Shown here: in pieces, positions 26,556 through 35,710 of the stretch
Numbering within the stretch: position 1 is the stretch's first letter
Layout: each line of letters starts with the position of its first letter
Assembly (NCBI RefSeq): GCF_900188245.1
Contig: NZ_FZOK01000007.1
Coordinates: 124,001-188,000 of the forward strand
From: Belliella buryatensis
Lineage (GTDB): Bacteria > Bacteroidota > Bacteroidia > Cytophagales > Cyclobacteriaceae
Length of the DNA: 64,000 bases
Reading direction: 5' to 3'
Program-made: the position numbers and the translations under genes
The notes under the pieces: model-generated
Database searches by the model: none
The model's input: the letters and a program-made list of their open reading frames with translations, nothing else
What the model was told of the DNA's origin: nothing

Positions 26556-27794
26556 ATGAATTCAAAATTACTGGTAAGACTTTCACTAATTTTCAATTAT
26601 ATGGTCTTCGCTGTCCTGCTCAACTCAGTAGGTGCAGTGATTCTTCAGGTACAACGCACTTTTGATGTGACAAAGGCGGAAGCCTCTGTCTTAGAAGGCT
26701 TCAAGGACTTGCCTATTGCTATATTTTCTTTCATCGTAGCTTCTTTTTTGCCAAAAGTCGGCATTAGAAAAGGAATGCTAATTGCTTTGTTTGCAGTAGC
26801 GGGATTGTGTTTTATGATGCCTGTAGTGGCTGATGAATTTTGGTATTTTAAGATGTTATTTGCTGTAGTGGGAATTTCCTTTGCGGTGATCAAAGTATCG
26901 GTGTTTGCCACCATTGGCTTGGTGACTGAAAACACGAAGGAACATAGTAGCTTGATGAGTACTATAGAGGGTTTTTTTATGGTGGGGGTTTTGTTAGGAA
27001 ATGTGTTTTTCAGTCTCTTTGTCAATGATGCAGACCCAAGCTCAAGAACTTGGTTGAACATTTATTGGTATTTGGGTGCGATGACATTATTGGCAGCTGC
27101 CTTATTATTCTTCGCCCAGATTAATGAATCTGAATCCAAAAGAGAGGATACAAATGCCAAAGAGGAGTTTCTTGACATGTTGCGCTTGGTGATTAAGCCA
27201 TTGGTTTTGGTATTTGCAGCATCTGCGTTTTTATTTGTTTTGATAGAACAGAGTTTCATGACATGGACTCCAACCTTCTATCAAGATGTACTACAAGTAC
27301 CGGCTAGTATGGGTATCCAAGCAGGAGCAATATTGGCGGGGGCTTTAGCGATTGGGAGACTTCTTGCTGGGTTTGTCTTAAGGAAGATTCATTGGTTGAC
27401 ATTTACACTAGCATGTACAGTTTTGGTGGGTGTATGTGTTACGCTGACCTTACCACTGACAGCAAATCAGCCTGAACTTACAGAAGCCATCACATGGTTC
27501 AATGCACCCTTTGTGGTTTACCTTTTTCCCATCTTAGGAGTTTTTCTAGCGCCTATTTATCCTACAATCAACTCGGTAGTCCTCAGCGCACTACCTCGGT
27601 ATATGCAAAGCTCCATGTCGGGACTCATAGTTGTGTTTTCTGCCTTGGGGGGTACTACTGGCTCGATTGTGACTGGTCATATCTTTGAGTCATATGGTGG
27701 AACCAATGCTTTTTATTTTTCATTGATTCCCATATTAGCCCTATGTTTGGTGTTGATATTATTAAATAGACAAGTCAAAATGCAAATAGCATGA
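26556..27794 (+). CDS. MFS transporter, probable sugar uptake with trehalase
   Basis: A 412-residue permease with twelve membrane segments in two halves around a charged central loop (ESESKREDTNAKEEF, about residues 190-205). The loop after helix 2 shows PKVGIRKGM, the expected MFS motif region. The stop codon overlaps the trehalase ATG (ATGA), so the two are translationally coupled and the likely substrate is trehalose or a related disaccharide; this is inferred from context. It is the first gene of a six-gene plus-strand operon. Confidence 0.8.
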   Translation: MNSKLLVRLSLIFNYMVFAVLLNSVGAVILQVQRTFDVTKAEASVLEGFKDLPIAIFSFIVASFLPKVGIRKGMLIALFAVAGLCFMMPVVADEFWYFKMLFAVVGISFAVIKVSVFATIGLVTENTKEHSSLMSTIEGFFMVGVLLGNVFFSLFVNDADPSSRTWLNIYWYLGAMTLLAAALLFFAQINESESKREDTNAKEEFLDMLRLVIKPLVLVFAASAFLFVLIEQSFMTWTPTFYQDVLQVPASMGIQAGAILAGALAIGRLLAGFVLRKIHWLTFTLACTVLVGVCVTLTLPLTANQPELTEAITWFNAPFVVYLFPILGVFLAPIYPTINSVVLSALPRYMQSSMSGLIVVFSALGGTTGSIVTGHIFESYGGTNAFYFSLIPILALCLVLILLNRQVKMQIA

Positions 27795-29311
27795 AATATT
27801 ACGAACAACCAGAATATATATATCCAGGACTTTTTGAATTGGTTCAGGGCAGTGGGCTTTTTCCCGACTCTAAGACTTTTGTAGATGCTATTCCCAAGAG
27901 AGACCCAAAGGATATCATTACAGATTTCTATAGGTCTGTAAGATCGGGAAGGCTCAATCTCAAAGGCTTTTTGGCTCAAAACTTTATTATCCCTAAGGAA
28001 GAGGATCCTGTAAAAATTGCTTATCCAGCTGACATCACTTTGGAGGAACGTTTGAAACTGCAATGGGATGTGCTAAAAAGAGATGCTGATGAAGAATTGG
28101 AAGGCTCCAGTCTAATTCCCTTGCCAAATCCTTATGTAGTACCAGGAGGTAGGTTCCGCGAAATATATTATTGGGACAGTTATTTCACCATGCTAGGGCT
28201 TAAGGAATCTGGGAAGGTAGATTTGATTGAATCTATGGTGGAGAATTTTGCCTATTTGATTAGGACATTGGGGCATATTCCCAATGGAAACCGTACCTAC
28301 TTTATTTCTCGTTCTCAACCTCCTTTTTTTGGTAAAATGGTTGAGTTGCTAGCAGAAGCTAAGGGAGATGAGAATGTTTATGAAACCTATCTGCCAGAAC
28401 TCTGGGTAGAATACCTTTATTGGATAGAAGGAGAGCAAGAAATCCCTCTACCTGGGAAATATTACAATAGAGTAGTGCGAATGGATGATGATACTTCTCT
28501 GAATAGGTATTGGGATGATGAAAACGAACCACGTGCAGAATCCTACATAGAAGATGTGGAAGTCTCCGAAAAAAGCCGTAGGTATCCAGAAAAGATCTTC
28601 AGAAATATCCGAGCAGCCTGCGAATCTGGTTGGGATTTCAGCTCAAGGTGGTTGTACGAACCAACAGAACTCAAAACTATCCAAACCATTGCTTTGATTC
28701 CTGTGGACTTGAATGTTTTGATTTCGGAAACTGAGCGTATCATCATTGAGTCAATGGAGAAATTTGGAGAGGATGAATTTATCATCAATCGGATGAAAAA
28801 CTTCCGAAAAAATAGAATTGAAGGTATTGAACGCTATTGTTGGGAAGAGGAAAGAGGGATTTTTCTGGATTATCACATCAAGTTCAAAACCAAGAATGAC
28901 AGACCATCACTGGCCATGCTTTATCCACTTTATGCCAAAACTGCAACAAAGCAGCAGGCTGAGCGAGTACTGGATTTTGTAGAGAAAAACTTTCTCAAGC
29001 CAGGTGGATTAGTCACTACTTTGATCAATTCCGGTCAGCAATGGGATGCTCCCAATGGCTGGGCTCCATTACAGTGGATTGGATTTCAAGCTATGCTAAA
29101 TTATGGTAGGGAAGACTTGGCCAGATCTTTGGCAGAGCGATGGACCAAACTGAACGAGGATGTATTTGCCCGTACCGGCAAAATGATGGAGAAGTACAAC
29201 GTAGAAGACCTTAGCCTAGATGCTGGCGGCGGTGAATATCCAGTTCAAGATGGTTTTGGATGGAGCAATGGTGTATATTTAGCTATGAAAGCGTGGTTGA
29301 AGAACAATTAG
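27791..29311 (+). CDS. treF: Trehalase (GH37), probably cytoplasmic
   Basis: A 506-residue glycoside hydrolase family 37 enzyme that splits trehalose into two glucose. The first signature PGGRFREIYYWDSYF is at about residues 117-131, RGIRAACESGWDFSSRW-like GWDFSSRW near 280, and the second signature QWDAPNGWAPLQW near 416; the C-terminal GGGEYPVQDGFGWSNG is also canonical. No signal peptide is visible, so it should act inside the cell after uptake by the coupled MFS permease. The symbol follows E. coli cytoplasmic trehalase. Confidence 0.93.
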   Translation: MKYYEQPEYIYPGLFELVQGSGLFPDSKTFVDAIPKRDPKDIITDFYRSVRSGRLNLKGFLAQNFIIPKEEDPVKIAYPADITLEERLKLQWDVLKRDADEELEGSSLIPLPNPYVVPGGRFREIYYWDSYFTMLGLKESGKVDLIESMVENFAYLIRTLGHIPNGNRTYFISRSQPPFFGKMVELLAEAKGDENVYETYLPELWVEYLYWIEGEQEIPLPGKYYNRVVRMDDDTSLNRYWDDENEPRAESYIEDVEVSEKSRRYPEKIFRNIRAACESGWDFSSRWLYEPTELKTIQTIALIPVDLNVLISETERIIIESMEKFGEDEFIINRMKNFRKNRIEGIERYCWEEERGIFLDYHIKFKTKNDRPSLAMLYPLYAKTATKQQAERVLDFVEKNFLKPGGLVTTLINSGQQWDAPNGWAPLQWIGFQAMLNYGREDLARSLAERWTKLNEDVFARTGKMMEKYNVEDLSLDAGGGEYPVQDGFGWSNGVYLAMKAWLKNN

Positions 29312-29319
29312 AGATTTGA

Positions 29320-29766
29320 ATGAAAAAAATATTTATAATTCTGATCTTACTTACCTTTGGTGCTTGTGTTACCTCTAAAGATTTATTGAGCAATAGAGAA
29401 TTGAAAAAATTAGGATATGTGGAGCTCGAAGGCTCTTTCATTACTAACCCTACGAGGAAGGATAAACCACTCAGGCAAGTGATGTACATTGGAGGCATGG
29501 AACAAATATTTAAAGAAATTAGTGAAGAAATCCAGTATCCTAGAACAGAACGGTTGTTGGGGATTTAAGGTACAGTTTTAGTTAGCTTTATCGTTAATGA
29601 AGATGGGAGTTTATCGGGTGTTGAGGTTCTGAAGTCGGTTTCTAGAAACACCGATAATGAAGCACTTCGAGTTATAAAAACATTAGACAAATGGTATCCT
29701 GCTGTGGTAAAAGGAAAACCTGTAAATGTACGCTTTAGGATACCTATAAAATTTGCACTGACATGA
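29320..29766 (+). pseudogene. TonB-C-terminal-domain lipoprotein gene with in-frame stop
   Basis: The first 82 codons encode a lipoprotein signal (lipobox FGAC, Cys16) and the start of a TonB C-terminal domain (EEIQYPRTERLLGI). A TAA at 29566-29568 interrupts the frame. The same frame then continues without other damage: GTVLVSFIVNEDGSLSGVEV, NEALRVIKTLDKWYPAVVKG, KPVNVRFRIPIKFAL, ending at TGA 29764-29766, where it overlaps the next gene's ATG. In the family the position of the stop is normally a charged residue between I and GTV, so one base change explains it. This is a recent nonsense mutation, a sequencing error or a read-through site. Confidence 0.85.
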
Positions 29767-30992
29767 AAAATAATAATCTCAAATTAGTTTTAACTTTTGC
29801 TTTTCTCCTGATTAGCTTATGGGGTGTATCCCAATCAGCCCCCCACGCTTTTTATTTGACATGGGTGGAGGATCCGACGAGTACGATGACCGTAGATTGG
29901 CATAGCGATGATGCAGCCCCATCAGCACTGGAAATCCGGAGAAAAGGTACGAGCAACTGGGCTGCCATGGAAAGTGATGTGTTGCCTTTTCCATTTTCTG
30001 ATCGTACAGTACACCGTGTCAGCCTTCAAATGCTCCGATCAAATACGGCTTATGAAATCAAATTTCCAGGTTCAGATAAGATTTATTATTTCAGAACTAT
30101 GCCTGAAAACATCAATGAGCAGCCGATCAAAATCGCTATTGGTGGTGACTCCATGCACAAAAAAGAATGGCTGGAAAAGACCAATAAGGTAGTCGCCTCT
30201 TACGATCCTGATTTCATCATCATAGGCGGAGATATGGCCTATGAAAATGGGCTGGCTGAAAACATCAATAGAATTTATGATTTTTTTGACAGTTATAAGA
30301 ACACTTTAGTGACCGCTGACTGCAGGATTCTTCCTGGTATAGTAGCCATAGGGAACCACGAGGTGGTCGGTGGCTATTATGGCAGAAATGAAGGTTATGA
30401 ACAGACGGATGAGTTTAGAAGAAGAATCGCTCCCTATTTTTATGCCTTGTTTCCATTTCCAGGACAGCCAGGGTATCAAGCATTGGATTTTGGAACATAC
30501 CTCAGCTTGGTTATTTTGGATACCGAGCATTCCAACCCCATTGCGGGAGTACAGACAGAGTGGTTAGAAAAAACCTTGGAAGCTAAAAAAGATTTTCTAC
30601 ATACGATTCCTATCTACCATGTGCCTGCTTATCCATCGGTAAGGGAATATGATGGAAAAACCCAATCATTGGTAAGAAATAACTGGGTACCGATTTTTGA
30701 AAAGTATGACATCAAGATTGCTTTCGAGAATCATGATCATGCGTATAAGAGAACCTTTCCGATCAGAGCTGGCCAAGTAGATCAGTCTGGGGTAGTTTAT
30801 GTTGGAGATGGCTCTTGGGGTACAGAACCCAGACCTATCCATGATGTACCGAGCACTTGGTACCTCAAAAAAGCTCAGTCTATCAATGCCTTTACACTAT
30901 TGACCATTGAGGGAAGGCAATTCAGTCTAATCTCTATAGACTCAGAGGGTAATATCATCGATAGCTTCCCCGAAAACCCACTTCAACAATAA
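29763..30992 (+). CDS. Exported purple-acid-phosphatase-like metallophosphoesterase
   Basis: A 409-residue protein with a signal peptide (ending SQSA near 26), an N-terminal fibronectin-III-like domain as in purple acid phosphatases (AFYLTWVEDPTSTMTVDWHS), and a metallophosphoesterase domain with metal motifs GGDS near 127, GGDMAYENG near 155, GNHEVVGG near 197, HVPAYPS and ENHDHAYKRT near 323. The Tyr and second-metal residues look intact. It probably releases phosphate from organic phosphates in the periplasm. Its ATG overlaps the stop of the TonB-domain pseudogene. Confidence 0.82.
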   Translation: MKNNNLKLVLTFAFLLISLWGVSQSAPHAFYLTWVEDPTSTMTVDWHSDDAAPSALEIRRKGTSNWAAMESDVLPFPFSDRTVHRVSLQMLRSNTAYEIKFPGSDKIYYFRTMPENINEQPIKIAIGGDSMHKKEWLEKTNKVVASYDPDFIIIGGDMAYENGLAENINRIYDFFDSYKNTLVTADCRILPGIVAIGNHEVVGGYYGRNEGYEQTDEFRRRIAPYFYALFPFPGQPGYQALDFGTYLSLVILDTEHSNPIAGVQTEWLEKTLEAKKDFLHTIPIYHVPAYPSVREYDGKTQSLVRNNWVPIFEKYDIKIAFENHDHAYKRTFPIRAGQVDQSGVVYVGDGSWGTEPRPIHDVPSTWYLKKAQSINAFTLLTIEGRQFSLISIDSEGNIIDSFPENPLQQ

Positions 30993-31042
30993 GCAAGGGC
31001 AATTTACTTTTCGATCCTGAAGAAATATTTTTAGCTTAGGGC

Positions 31043-31804
31043 ATGGAAAGAAAAATTGCGCTAATCACTGGGGCTACTTCTGGGATTGGCAAGGCTACAG
31101 CTATCGCCTTGTCTAATTTGGGTTATCACATCATCGCTACTGGGAGAAGGGCGGATAGGCTAGAGGCTTTGAGATCAGAACTGCCATCTGATATAGAATT
31201 GCTTACTTTGACTTTTGACGTCAGAGACAAAGATGCCGTGAAATCCAACCTTTCTTCCCTTCCTAATGATTGGAAAAACATTGCTATTCTTGTTAATAAT
31301 GCCGGGAATGCCCATGGCTTAGATCCTATACAGCGTGGTTCTCTTGAAGACTGGGATGCCATGATGGACATCAATGTCAAAGGTCTCCTGTACGTCTCCC
31401 ATGAAATCATCCCAGGGATGGTCGCTCGAAATTCAGGAACGATTGTCAACATAGGCTCCATAGCAGGCAAAGAAGTATATCCCAATGGAAATGTCTATTG
31501 CGGCTCCAAGCATGCCGTGGATGCGATCACCAAGGGTATGAGGATGGACTTGAATCCACATGGCATCAGAGTGATTGGGATACATCCAGGCCTAGTGGCT
31601 ACTGAATTTTCTTTGGTGAGATTCAAGGGTGATGCCGAAAGGTCAGAGACGGTTTACCAAGGTTACGAGCCACTTTTGGCTGATGATATTGCAGATACCA
31701 TTGCCTTTGCTGTAAGTAGACCCAAGCATGTGGTCCTTGCCGATATAGTTATTCTACCTACTGCCCAAGCTTCCGCAACGCTAGTCAAAAAGAATCTCCT
31801 ATGA
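31043..31804 (+). CDS. SDR-family oxidoreductase (YdfG-like)
   Basis: A 253-residue short-chain dehydrogenase with cofactor motif TGATSGIGKA at residues 9-18, an Arg-rich ATGRRADRL suggesting NADP preference, the NNAG motif near 89 and the catalytic YCGSK near 151. Overall it resembles YdfG-type 3-hydroxy acid/serine dehydrogenases. It is in the trehalase-phosphatase operon, and its stop overlaps the next gene by 4 bp. Confidence 0.85.
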   Translation: MERKIALITGATSGIGKATAIALSNLGYHIIATGRRADRLEALRSELPSDIELLTLTFDVRDKDAVKSNLSSLPNDWKNIAILVNNAGNAHGLDPIQRGSLEDWDAMMDINVKGLLYVSHEIIPGMVARNSGTIVNIGSIAGKEVYPNGNVYCGSKHAVDAITKGMRMDLNPHGIRVIGIHPGLVATEFSLVRFKGDAERSETVYQGYEPLLADDIADTIAFAVSRPKHVVLADIVILPTAQASATLVKKNLL

Positions 31805-32565
31805 AAAGTCTGTTCCAGTTATCTACCTTTGTTTTTAGCTTTTTACTTATGAGTTCCTGCGTGAAGAAGTATGAAGCTAACTATGACTTAGAATTGGAGG
31901 ATTTAGGCCAGCAAGTAGAAGTCGAGCTTGAAAAGGAGGATGAAGGACATGTTGGTGAGCTAGAGCAAAGCTTGATTGATGCTGGTTTGGTGGATATCGA
32001 GACAATCATTCCTGAGGTTTATGTGGATTTGAAATATTCTACCTCAGATAATTTTTTTGGTCAAGATGTTTATGGAGAGTTGACCCGCTGTTATATCCAA
32101 CCTGTAGTAGCTGAAATGCTTCTCAAATCTTTCGAAAAACTCAAAGAAGAGCATCCTGAATTGACTTTTCTAGTGTATGATGGCGTACGTCCTCAGTCTG
32201 TTCAGCAGATTTTGTGGGATAATTTGGATAAGCCTGACAGCATCAAGCCACTTTATGTTGCTGATCCGAAAGTTGGGGGATTGCATAATTTTGGTGTTGC
32301 CGTGGACTTGACATTGGCTTATCAGGATTCAGGAGAGACTTTAGATATGGGAACGGGTTATGATTATTTCGGCTATCCTGCATATCCCGACAGAGAAAGT
32401 CAAATGCTCAAGGAAGGAAAAATCACAATAGAACATATTACAAATAGAGAAATTCTCAGGAAAGTGATGAAGCATGGCGGTTTCACTGGCATCGGATCTG
32501 AGTGGTGGCATTTCAATGCTTTTTCGAGAAAAGAAGCTGCGGAGAAATTCGGAATGGTAAAGTAG
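31801..32565 (+). CDS. D-alanyl-D-alanine dipeptidase (M15D) lipoprotein
   Basis: A 254-residue lipoprotein (lipobox LMSSC near residue 20) with an acidic linker and then a VanX/DdpX-type zinc dipeptidase domain: VYVDLKYSTSDNFFGQDVYG, the DGVRPQSVQQ Arg region, the first zinc motif GGLHNFGVAVDLTL and the SEWWHFNAF catalytic Glu/His motif near 238. It likely cleaves D-Ala-D-Ala in the periplasm for peptidoglycan recycling; vancomycin resistance is not implied. It is last in the six-gene unit. Confidence 0.88.
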   Translation: MKSLFQLSTFVFSFLLMSSCVKKYEANYDLELEDLGQQVEVELEKEDEGHVGELEQSLIDAGLVDIETIIPEVYVDLKYSTSDNFFGQDVYGELTRCYIQPVVAEMLLKSFEKLKEEHPELTFLVYDGVRPQSVQQILWDNLDKPDSIKPLYVADPKVGGLHNFGVAVDLTLAYQDSGETLDMGTGYDYFGYPAYPDRESQMLKEGKITIEHITNREILRKVMKHGGFTGIGSEWWHFNAFSRKEAAEKFGMVK

Positions 32566-32776
32566 GTCTCACGCAGATTCCGCGGATCCTCCCTAAAGTC
32601 AGGTAAATACGCGGATTTTAATTTACCACAGATAAACACGGATGAACACTGTTTAATGAAAATTAAATATATTCTACCCAGAGATGTTTCTAAAACTTTG
32701 CGCCCTTAGCACCTTGGCAACCTTTGCGAGAGTCTAAATCTAAAATCTACAATCTGAAATTTTAACCAAACCTATT
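32566..32776. repeat. Dispersed intergenic repeat fragments
   Basis: This gap holds low-complexity words typical of dispersed intergenic repeats of environmental bacteria: CGCAGATTCCGCGGATCC-like text near 32572, ACCACAGATAAACACGG near 32622, and at 32692-32740 a block starting AAAACTTTGCGCCCTTAGC. The last block is clearly related to 39880-39930 (shared GCGAGAGTC end). No gene is visible. Confidence 0.6.
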
Positions 32777-33523
32777 ATGAAATTGAAAAATGCTATCATC
32801 CCCTTTCTAGCCTTATTTCTGACCGTAATTTCAAGTGCGGAAAGCTTTTCTCAGAATCAATTCAAAGCTTTGGTGTTTAGCAAGACAAAGGGTTTCAGGC
32901 ATCAATCCATTCCTGATGGGGTAGTAGCTTTGAAGAAATTGGCTAGGGACAATGTTTTCCAGATTTAGACGACGGAAGATGAAGATTTTATTTCTGACAA
33001 AAATCTAGCAAGTTTTGATGTGATCATTTTGATGAGTACAACTGGGACGATTTTCAACTCGGAGCAGAAAAGAAGCATAGAGAAGTTTGTCCAAAGCGGA
33101 AAAGGAATCGTGGGAATTCACAGTGCCACAGATACAGAATATGAATGGGAGTGGTATACCAAGCTAATTGGAGCACACTTTCTCAACCATCCCCATCAGC
33201 AAACATTAAAGCTCAATGTAGTCGATAGGAATCACCCTGCGACTTACCATCTTCCTGAAAGTTGGGTTTGGTCGGATGAAATCTACGCCTTCAAAAACTT
33301 CAACAAAGACGTCAATGTCCTAATCACTGCTGATGAAAGAACGTATGATGCCAAAGACGGCATGGGAGATTTTCATCCCATTTCTTGGACCAATAAATAT
33401 GACGGAGGCCGCATGTTTTACACTGCTCTTGGCCATACAGATTGGGCTTTTCAAGATGACAACTTTATGAAACACATCCTTGGAGGCATCTGGTGGGCTG
33501 CGAAGGGATATCCAGTGGAGTAA
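32777..33523 (+). pseudogene. ThuA-like domain gene with in-frame stop
   Basis: The 5' part encodes a signal peptide (ending SFS near residue 25) and ALVFSKTKGFRHQSIPDGV, the start of a ThuA (trehalose-utilisation-like) domain. A TAG at 32966-32968 interrupts the frame, which then continues undamaged: TTEDEDFISDKNLASFDVII, the STTGTIFNSEQKRS block, GIVGIHSATDTEYEWEWY, and the C-terminal GRMFYTALGHTDWAFQDD. The whole frame is about 248 residues, a normal length for ThuA. The 3' part could also start at GTG 33020. Recent nonsense mutation is the simplest reading; sequencing error or read-through are alternatives. Confidence 0.85.
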
Positions 33524-33750
33524 GTAGAGGGTTAGAAGGTTTTAGATTTGAAAATTTTAAAATTGAAAGATTGAAATATTTTGCAGAATTTTCAATTTTG
33601 AGGTTAGGATTGACTCTTTGATGTTACTTTTTTACCCTGTCTTGCCTCTTGCTTCTCGCTTCTTGTGTCTCAAATCTCATGTCTCCCATCTCAAATCTAT
33701 TTTCCTCACCCTGTCATATATTTTGTATTTTTAGACACTAACCTTTAGAT

Positions 33751-34242
33751 ATGACAGCAGCGCTACTGGAAGAGTTTATCAAATCACATCATCGGGAGTC
33801 CTTTCTTTGGGCTCGGCAGTGCTGTAATTTTGATAGTCAACTGGCAGAAGATGTGCTTCAGCAATCTTATCTCAAAGTGTTGGAAGGAAAAGCTAAGTTT
33901 CATGAACAGTCTAGCCCAAAAACATGGCTATTTTCTGTTATCAGGTTTACAGCTTTGGAGTGGCTCAGAAAGAATCACAAGGAAATCCCACTGAGGTCTG
34001 ATTTTGATTTGGAGGAGGCAGAGCATATTCCTGAGGCAGCAACTCACGAGGAATTGATTCAAAGGCTTCCTGACAGACAAAAGGAGATTTTGCTTTTGGT
34101 GTTTTACCACCAAATGACTTTGGAAAAAGCTGCTACAGTCATGGAAGTGAGTTTGGGGACAGCGCGGACACACTACGATAGGGGAAAGAAAAAACTCAAA
34201 GAACTAATTCTAAAAAAACAAAGCTATGAAGCGACAAGATGA
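33751..34242 (+). CDS. ECF-type RNA polymerase sigma factor
   Basis: A 163-residue sigma-70 family factor with region 2 (DSQLAEDVLQQSYLKVLEG, PKTWLFSVIRFTALEWLRK) at about 27-72 and region 4 (LPDRQKEILLLVFYHQMTLEKAATVM, SLGTARTHYDRGKKKLKE) at about 105-155. Its end overlaps the start of a short membrane protein that looks like the cognate anti-sigma factor, so the unit is probably self-regulated and responds to an envelope signal. Confidence 0.9.
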   Translation: MTAALLEEFIKSHHRESFLWARQCCNFDSQLAEDVLQQSYLKVLEGKAKFHEQSSPKTWLFSVIRFTALEWLRKNHKEIPLRSDFDLEEAEHIPEAATHEELIQRLPDRQKEILLLVFYHQMTLEKAATVMEVSLGTARTHYDRGKKKLKELILKKQSYEATR

Positions 34243-34552
34243 AAGTGCAGATCAGGAGCTTGAAATGTTTTTTGCAGAGCTCAAGCATCAAGATAGTGAA
34301 ATCGCTATTCCTCCTTATAAAAAAAGAACTCCATCTAGGATTTGGAAACTGCTTCCATTAGGGATCGCTGCTTCTGTATTGTTAGGATTTTGGATATGGA
34401 ATCATGAGGAAAAAGAAGAGCCATTGTACCAAGATTTGATTATCATTTCCTTGGAGGAAGGGGAAAATCAGGAACAAAAATTTGTCATTGAACAAGCAGC
34501 CTCCATGGATGTTTGGGAATCGCCTACGGCGTCTTTATTAGATACTTACTAA
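34226..34552 (+). CDS. Short anti-sigma-factor-like membrane protein
   Basis: A 108-residue protein: charged cytoplasmic N-terminus (about 1-38), one membrane helix (LLPLGIAASVLLGFWIW, about 43-60), and an acidic periplasmic tail. It lacks a zinc-binding anti-sigma motif, but its overlap of 17 bp with the ECF sigma gene and its topology fit an anti-sigma factor or membrane tether. Function inferred from context. Confidence 0.6.
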   Translation: MKRQDESADQELEMFFAELKHQDSEIAIPPYKKRTPSRIWKLLPLGIAASVLLGFWIWNHEEKEEPLYQDLIIISLEEGENQEQKFVIEQAASMDVWESPTASLLDTY

Positions 34553-34564
34553 ACCAATTATACG

Positions 34565-35335
34565 ATGATGAAAAAATTATTCACAGTTTATTTATTACTT
34601 TTGGCTGGCATGGTGCAAGGTCAGGACTTATTTCAGGGAACTTTGTTCCCCGCTGATCTGGTCATGAAGAACAGAGACAAAATTTCGCTTTCTGATCAAC
34701 AAGCAGATAAGATCAAGGCTATTCATAGCAAGAATGCTGGCGAATTCAGTACCCTCAGGTGGGATTTGGATGCAGAGAATGAAAAGCTGAAAAAAATGCT
34801 ACAAGAGCCAAAGATCAATTCAGAAGCTGCGCAAAAGCAAATGGACAAAATCCTCAATTTGGAAAACCAACTCAAAAAGAAGCAATTCAGTAATTTGTTG
34901 GCAATAAGAGGGGAATTGAATGAAAAGCAGGCAGCAGAGTTAGCTTCTATAAGCAAAAAGACAACATCGACTTGGGTGATGCATAATAGCGGAAGAGTTC
35001 AGGGTGTTGGTGCTACTTCGGTGAAAGGCAGCTCTGCTTTAAATGAGGCTTTTTCTATTTTCTCAACTGTACCAGCGGAAGGAGATAGAAAGGCTAGCGT
35101 TGTTCTAAATGGGAAGAGTTCCTTTTCAGGCAAAACTCAGCCCCCATTATATGTTATTTCTAAGAATGGAAAAGAAACTTTAATTAAGGAATTAGAGGGA
35201 TTGAACCCAAGTGATATAATGGGCATTACTGTTTTAAAAGATGATAGTGCTATTAAGCTTTATGGCGAGAAGGCCTCAAATGGAGTTGTAATATTCAAGT
35301 TGAAAGAAGGATCAAATTTTGATTTTGAAAAGTAA
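34565..35335 (+). CDS. Exported Spy/CpxP-like protein with TonB-plug-like C-terminus
   Basis: A 256-residue exported protein (signal peptide to about residue 19). Residues 30-135 are helical and charged with two LTxxQ-like words (LSDQQADKIKAI, LNEKQAAELASI), as in the Spy/CpxP/heavy-metal-sensor family. The C-terminal 75 residues (PPLYVISKNGKE, LNPSDIMGITVLKDDSAIKL, YGEKASNGVVIFKLK) resemble the plug-domain signature of TonB-dependent receptors without any barrel. It is the last gene of the ECF sigma unit, 12 bp after the anti-sigma-like gene, and may be the regulated periplasmic output. A terminator follows. Confidence 0.7.
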   Translation: MMKKLFTVYLLLLAGMVQGQDLFQGTLFPADLVMKNRDKISLSDQQADKIKAIHSKNAGEFSTLRWDLDAENEKLKKMLQEPKINSEAAQKQMDKILNLENQLKKKQFSNLLAIRGELNEKQAAELASISKKTTSTWVMHNSGRVQGVGATSVKGSSALNEAFSIFSTVPAEGDRKASVVLNGKSSFSGKTQPPLYVISKNGKETLIKELEGLNPSDIMGITVLKDDSAIKLYGEKASNGVVIFKLKEGSNFDFEK

Positions 35336-35343
35336 GAATTAAT

Positions 35344-35384
35344 AAAGCCCTTCATACAGAGTAAGTTTGAAGGGCTTTTTTCAT
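35344..35384 (+). terminator. Terminator after sigma-factor operon
   Basis: Stem AAAGCCCTTCA (35344-35354) with TGAAGGGCTTT (35368-35378) followed by T-run. Confidence 0.85.
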
Positions 35385-35419
35385 TATGTTTTTAATGTTT
35401 TGATTTTTTCATGTATGTT

Positions 35420-35710
35420 TTATTTTAAGATTTGACTAATATCTTGTCTTCCTACAATGGTCATTATGTCTGCGAACTCACCATTTATTCTAAAATAAAT
35501 ATTATCTGAGCCACACAGACAACGTCTATATCCTTCTTTTATATAATCCATCGCTTCAAATGAATAGGGTCTTTCAGCTATTGCCTCAAAACAAATAAAG
35601 AAGGAATTAAAATACTTATCAGCTTGAACCATCCCAAAATTTCTAACTCCATAGTGATGAATCCTGATCAAATCTTCTTTAGCCGCTTGACTAAGTCTAT
35701 ATCTAGCCAT
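35420..35710 (-). CDS. parE: ParE/RelE-family toxin
   Basis: A 96-residue toxin with the ParE-like start RYRLSQAAKEDLIRIHHYG, central ADKYFNSFFICFEAIAERP and C-terminal YRRCLCGSDNIYFRI...IMTIVGRQDI. ParE toxins poison DNA gyrase; RelE members cut mRNA, and the sequence favours ParE. Its start overlaps the stop of the antitoxin gene by 8 bp, the usual arrangement. Confidence 0.85.
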   Translation of the reverse strand: MARYRLSQAAKEDLIRIHHYGVRNFGMVQADKYFNSFFICFEAIAERPYSFEAMDYIKEGYRRCLCGSDNIYFRINGEFADIMTIVGRQDISQILK

